In this document: piece after piece, positions 33,118 through 33,498 of the stretch
Position numbering within the stretch: the stretch's first letter is position 1
Layout of the letters: every line of letters begins with the position of its first letter
Assembly: GCA_021772615.1 (NCBI GenBank)
Contig: JAJFLQ010000139.1
Coordinates: 1-33,498 of the forward strand
Direction of reading: 5' to 3'
Origin: Verrucomicrobiota bacterium
GTDB taxonomy: Bacteria > Verrucomicrobiota > Lentisphaeria > JABSQK01 > JAJFLO01
Length of the DNA: 33,498 nucleotides
Translations under genes and position numbers: made by a program
The notes under the pieces: model-generated
Seen by the model: only the letters and a program-made list of their open reading frames with translations
Told to the model about the DNA's origin: nothing
Database searches by the model: none

Positions 33118-33498
33118 GTCTCAATCGCCTTTCGGCTGTCCTGCCTGTTCTGACGGTGAGGTGTGAAGGGTGAAGGGCCGTCCGTCTCAATCGCCTTTCG
33201 GCTGTCCTGCCTGTTCTGACACCCCTGCGGAGCTGACGCAGGAGCAGCGCGAACTCATAGCGCGTCTCAATCGCCTTTCGGCTGTCCTGCCTGTTCTGAC
33301 GCGCGTTTAGGCACGTCGGTTTTGTACAAGTGCCGGTACTGTCTCAATCGCCTTTCGGCTGTCCTGCCTGTTCTGACACCTCGCTTTAATGTCGTATAGA
33401 GAGGGAGCTACGCATGCGTCTCAATCGCCTTTCGGCTGTCCTGCCTGTTCTGACGCGGTGGCCGGTGACCGGGGCAGTGTCTATAAGCCTGGTGTCTC
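33118..33498 (-). CRISPR. CRISPR array, five complete 37-bp repeats, runs out of the window
   Basis: Complete identical 37-bp repeats lie at 33118-33154, 33184-33220, 33264-33300, 33341-33377 and 33418-33454; a sixth starts at 33494. On the plus strand each begins GTCTCAATCGCC and ends CCTGTTCTGAC. Spacers are 29, 43, 40, 40 and 39 bp and differ from each other. Read on the minus strand the repeat ends ATTGAGAC after a GCC-GAAA-GGC hairpin, the form of class 1 crRNA 5' handles, so the array is probably transcribed leftwards with its leader beyond the right edge. No cas gene is in the window, so the subtype cannot be named. Confidence 0.97.

Overview
The window looks like a chromosomal segment of a Gram-negative, GC-rich bacterium. 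Three signs point to an outer-membraned cell: a gspHIJK-type pseudopilin set, an AmtB with a cleavable signal peptide, and a surface protein with a C-terminal PEP-CTERM sorting signal. Prepilin-like N-termini of the type (R/S)-FTL(I/V)EVL without the usual glycine, together with PEP-CTERM and heptameric intergenic repeats, suggest the PVC group (Kiritimatiellota/Lentisphaerota-like). That placement is inference; no rRNA or tRNA gene is present to settle it.

Layout. Positions 1-5022 (+): 3' end of purM, a tyrosine-recombinase-like gene with two catalytic positions substituted, a UmuC-type translesion polymerase, and a GT39-like membrane glycosyltransferase whose likely start overlaps the umuC stop. 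A 0.5-kb non-coding gap follows, then a fused response-regulator receiver / Ser-Thr kinase (5511-6764, +). Positions 7022-17998 (-): a signalling and secretion block. In transcription order it holds a membrane histidine kinase, an Rcp1-like response regulator, a REC-REC-PAS-PAS histidine kinase, a short response-regulator remnant, a REC-PAS histidine kinase, and gspH-, gspI-, gspJ- and gspK-like minor pseudopilins. Next is metH (-), full length, with a structured leader candidate.

Positions 22321-26710 (+): amtB, glnK, a TerB-like gene overlapping glnK by one base, and an ABC-2 permease/ATPase pair overlapping by four. The PII protein lacks the uridylylated tyrosine, so nitrogen signalling here probably does not use GlnD-type modification of Tyr51. 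Positions 26841-31688 (+) look like accessory cell-surface or small-molecule genes: a GT4 glycosyltransferase, heptamer and direct repeats, a decayed CapK/PaaK-like adenylate-forming enzyme, then a PhyH-type dioxygenase overlapping a phosphoribosyltransferase, and a methyltransferase. A PEP-CTERM protein made of 43-residue repeats follows with its own promoter. The right edge is a CRISPR array (five complete 37-bp repeats plus the start of a sixth) that runs out of the window; no cas gene is visible here.

Most unusual: the CRISPR array with a short terminal spacer, the decayed CapK-like gene with an internal amber codon, the dispersed hairpin repeat at 5021 and 29437, the modified PII T-loop with a coupled TerB-like partner, and the kinase-rich block wired to minor pseudopilins.
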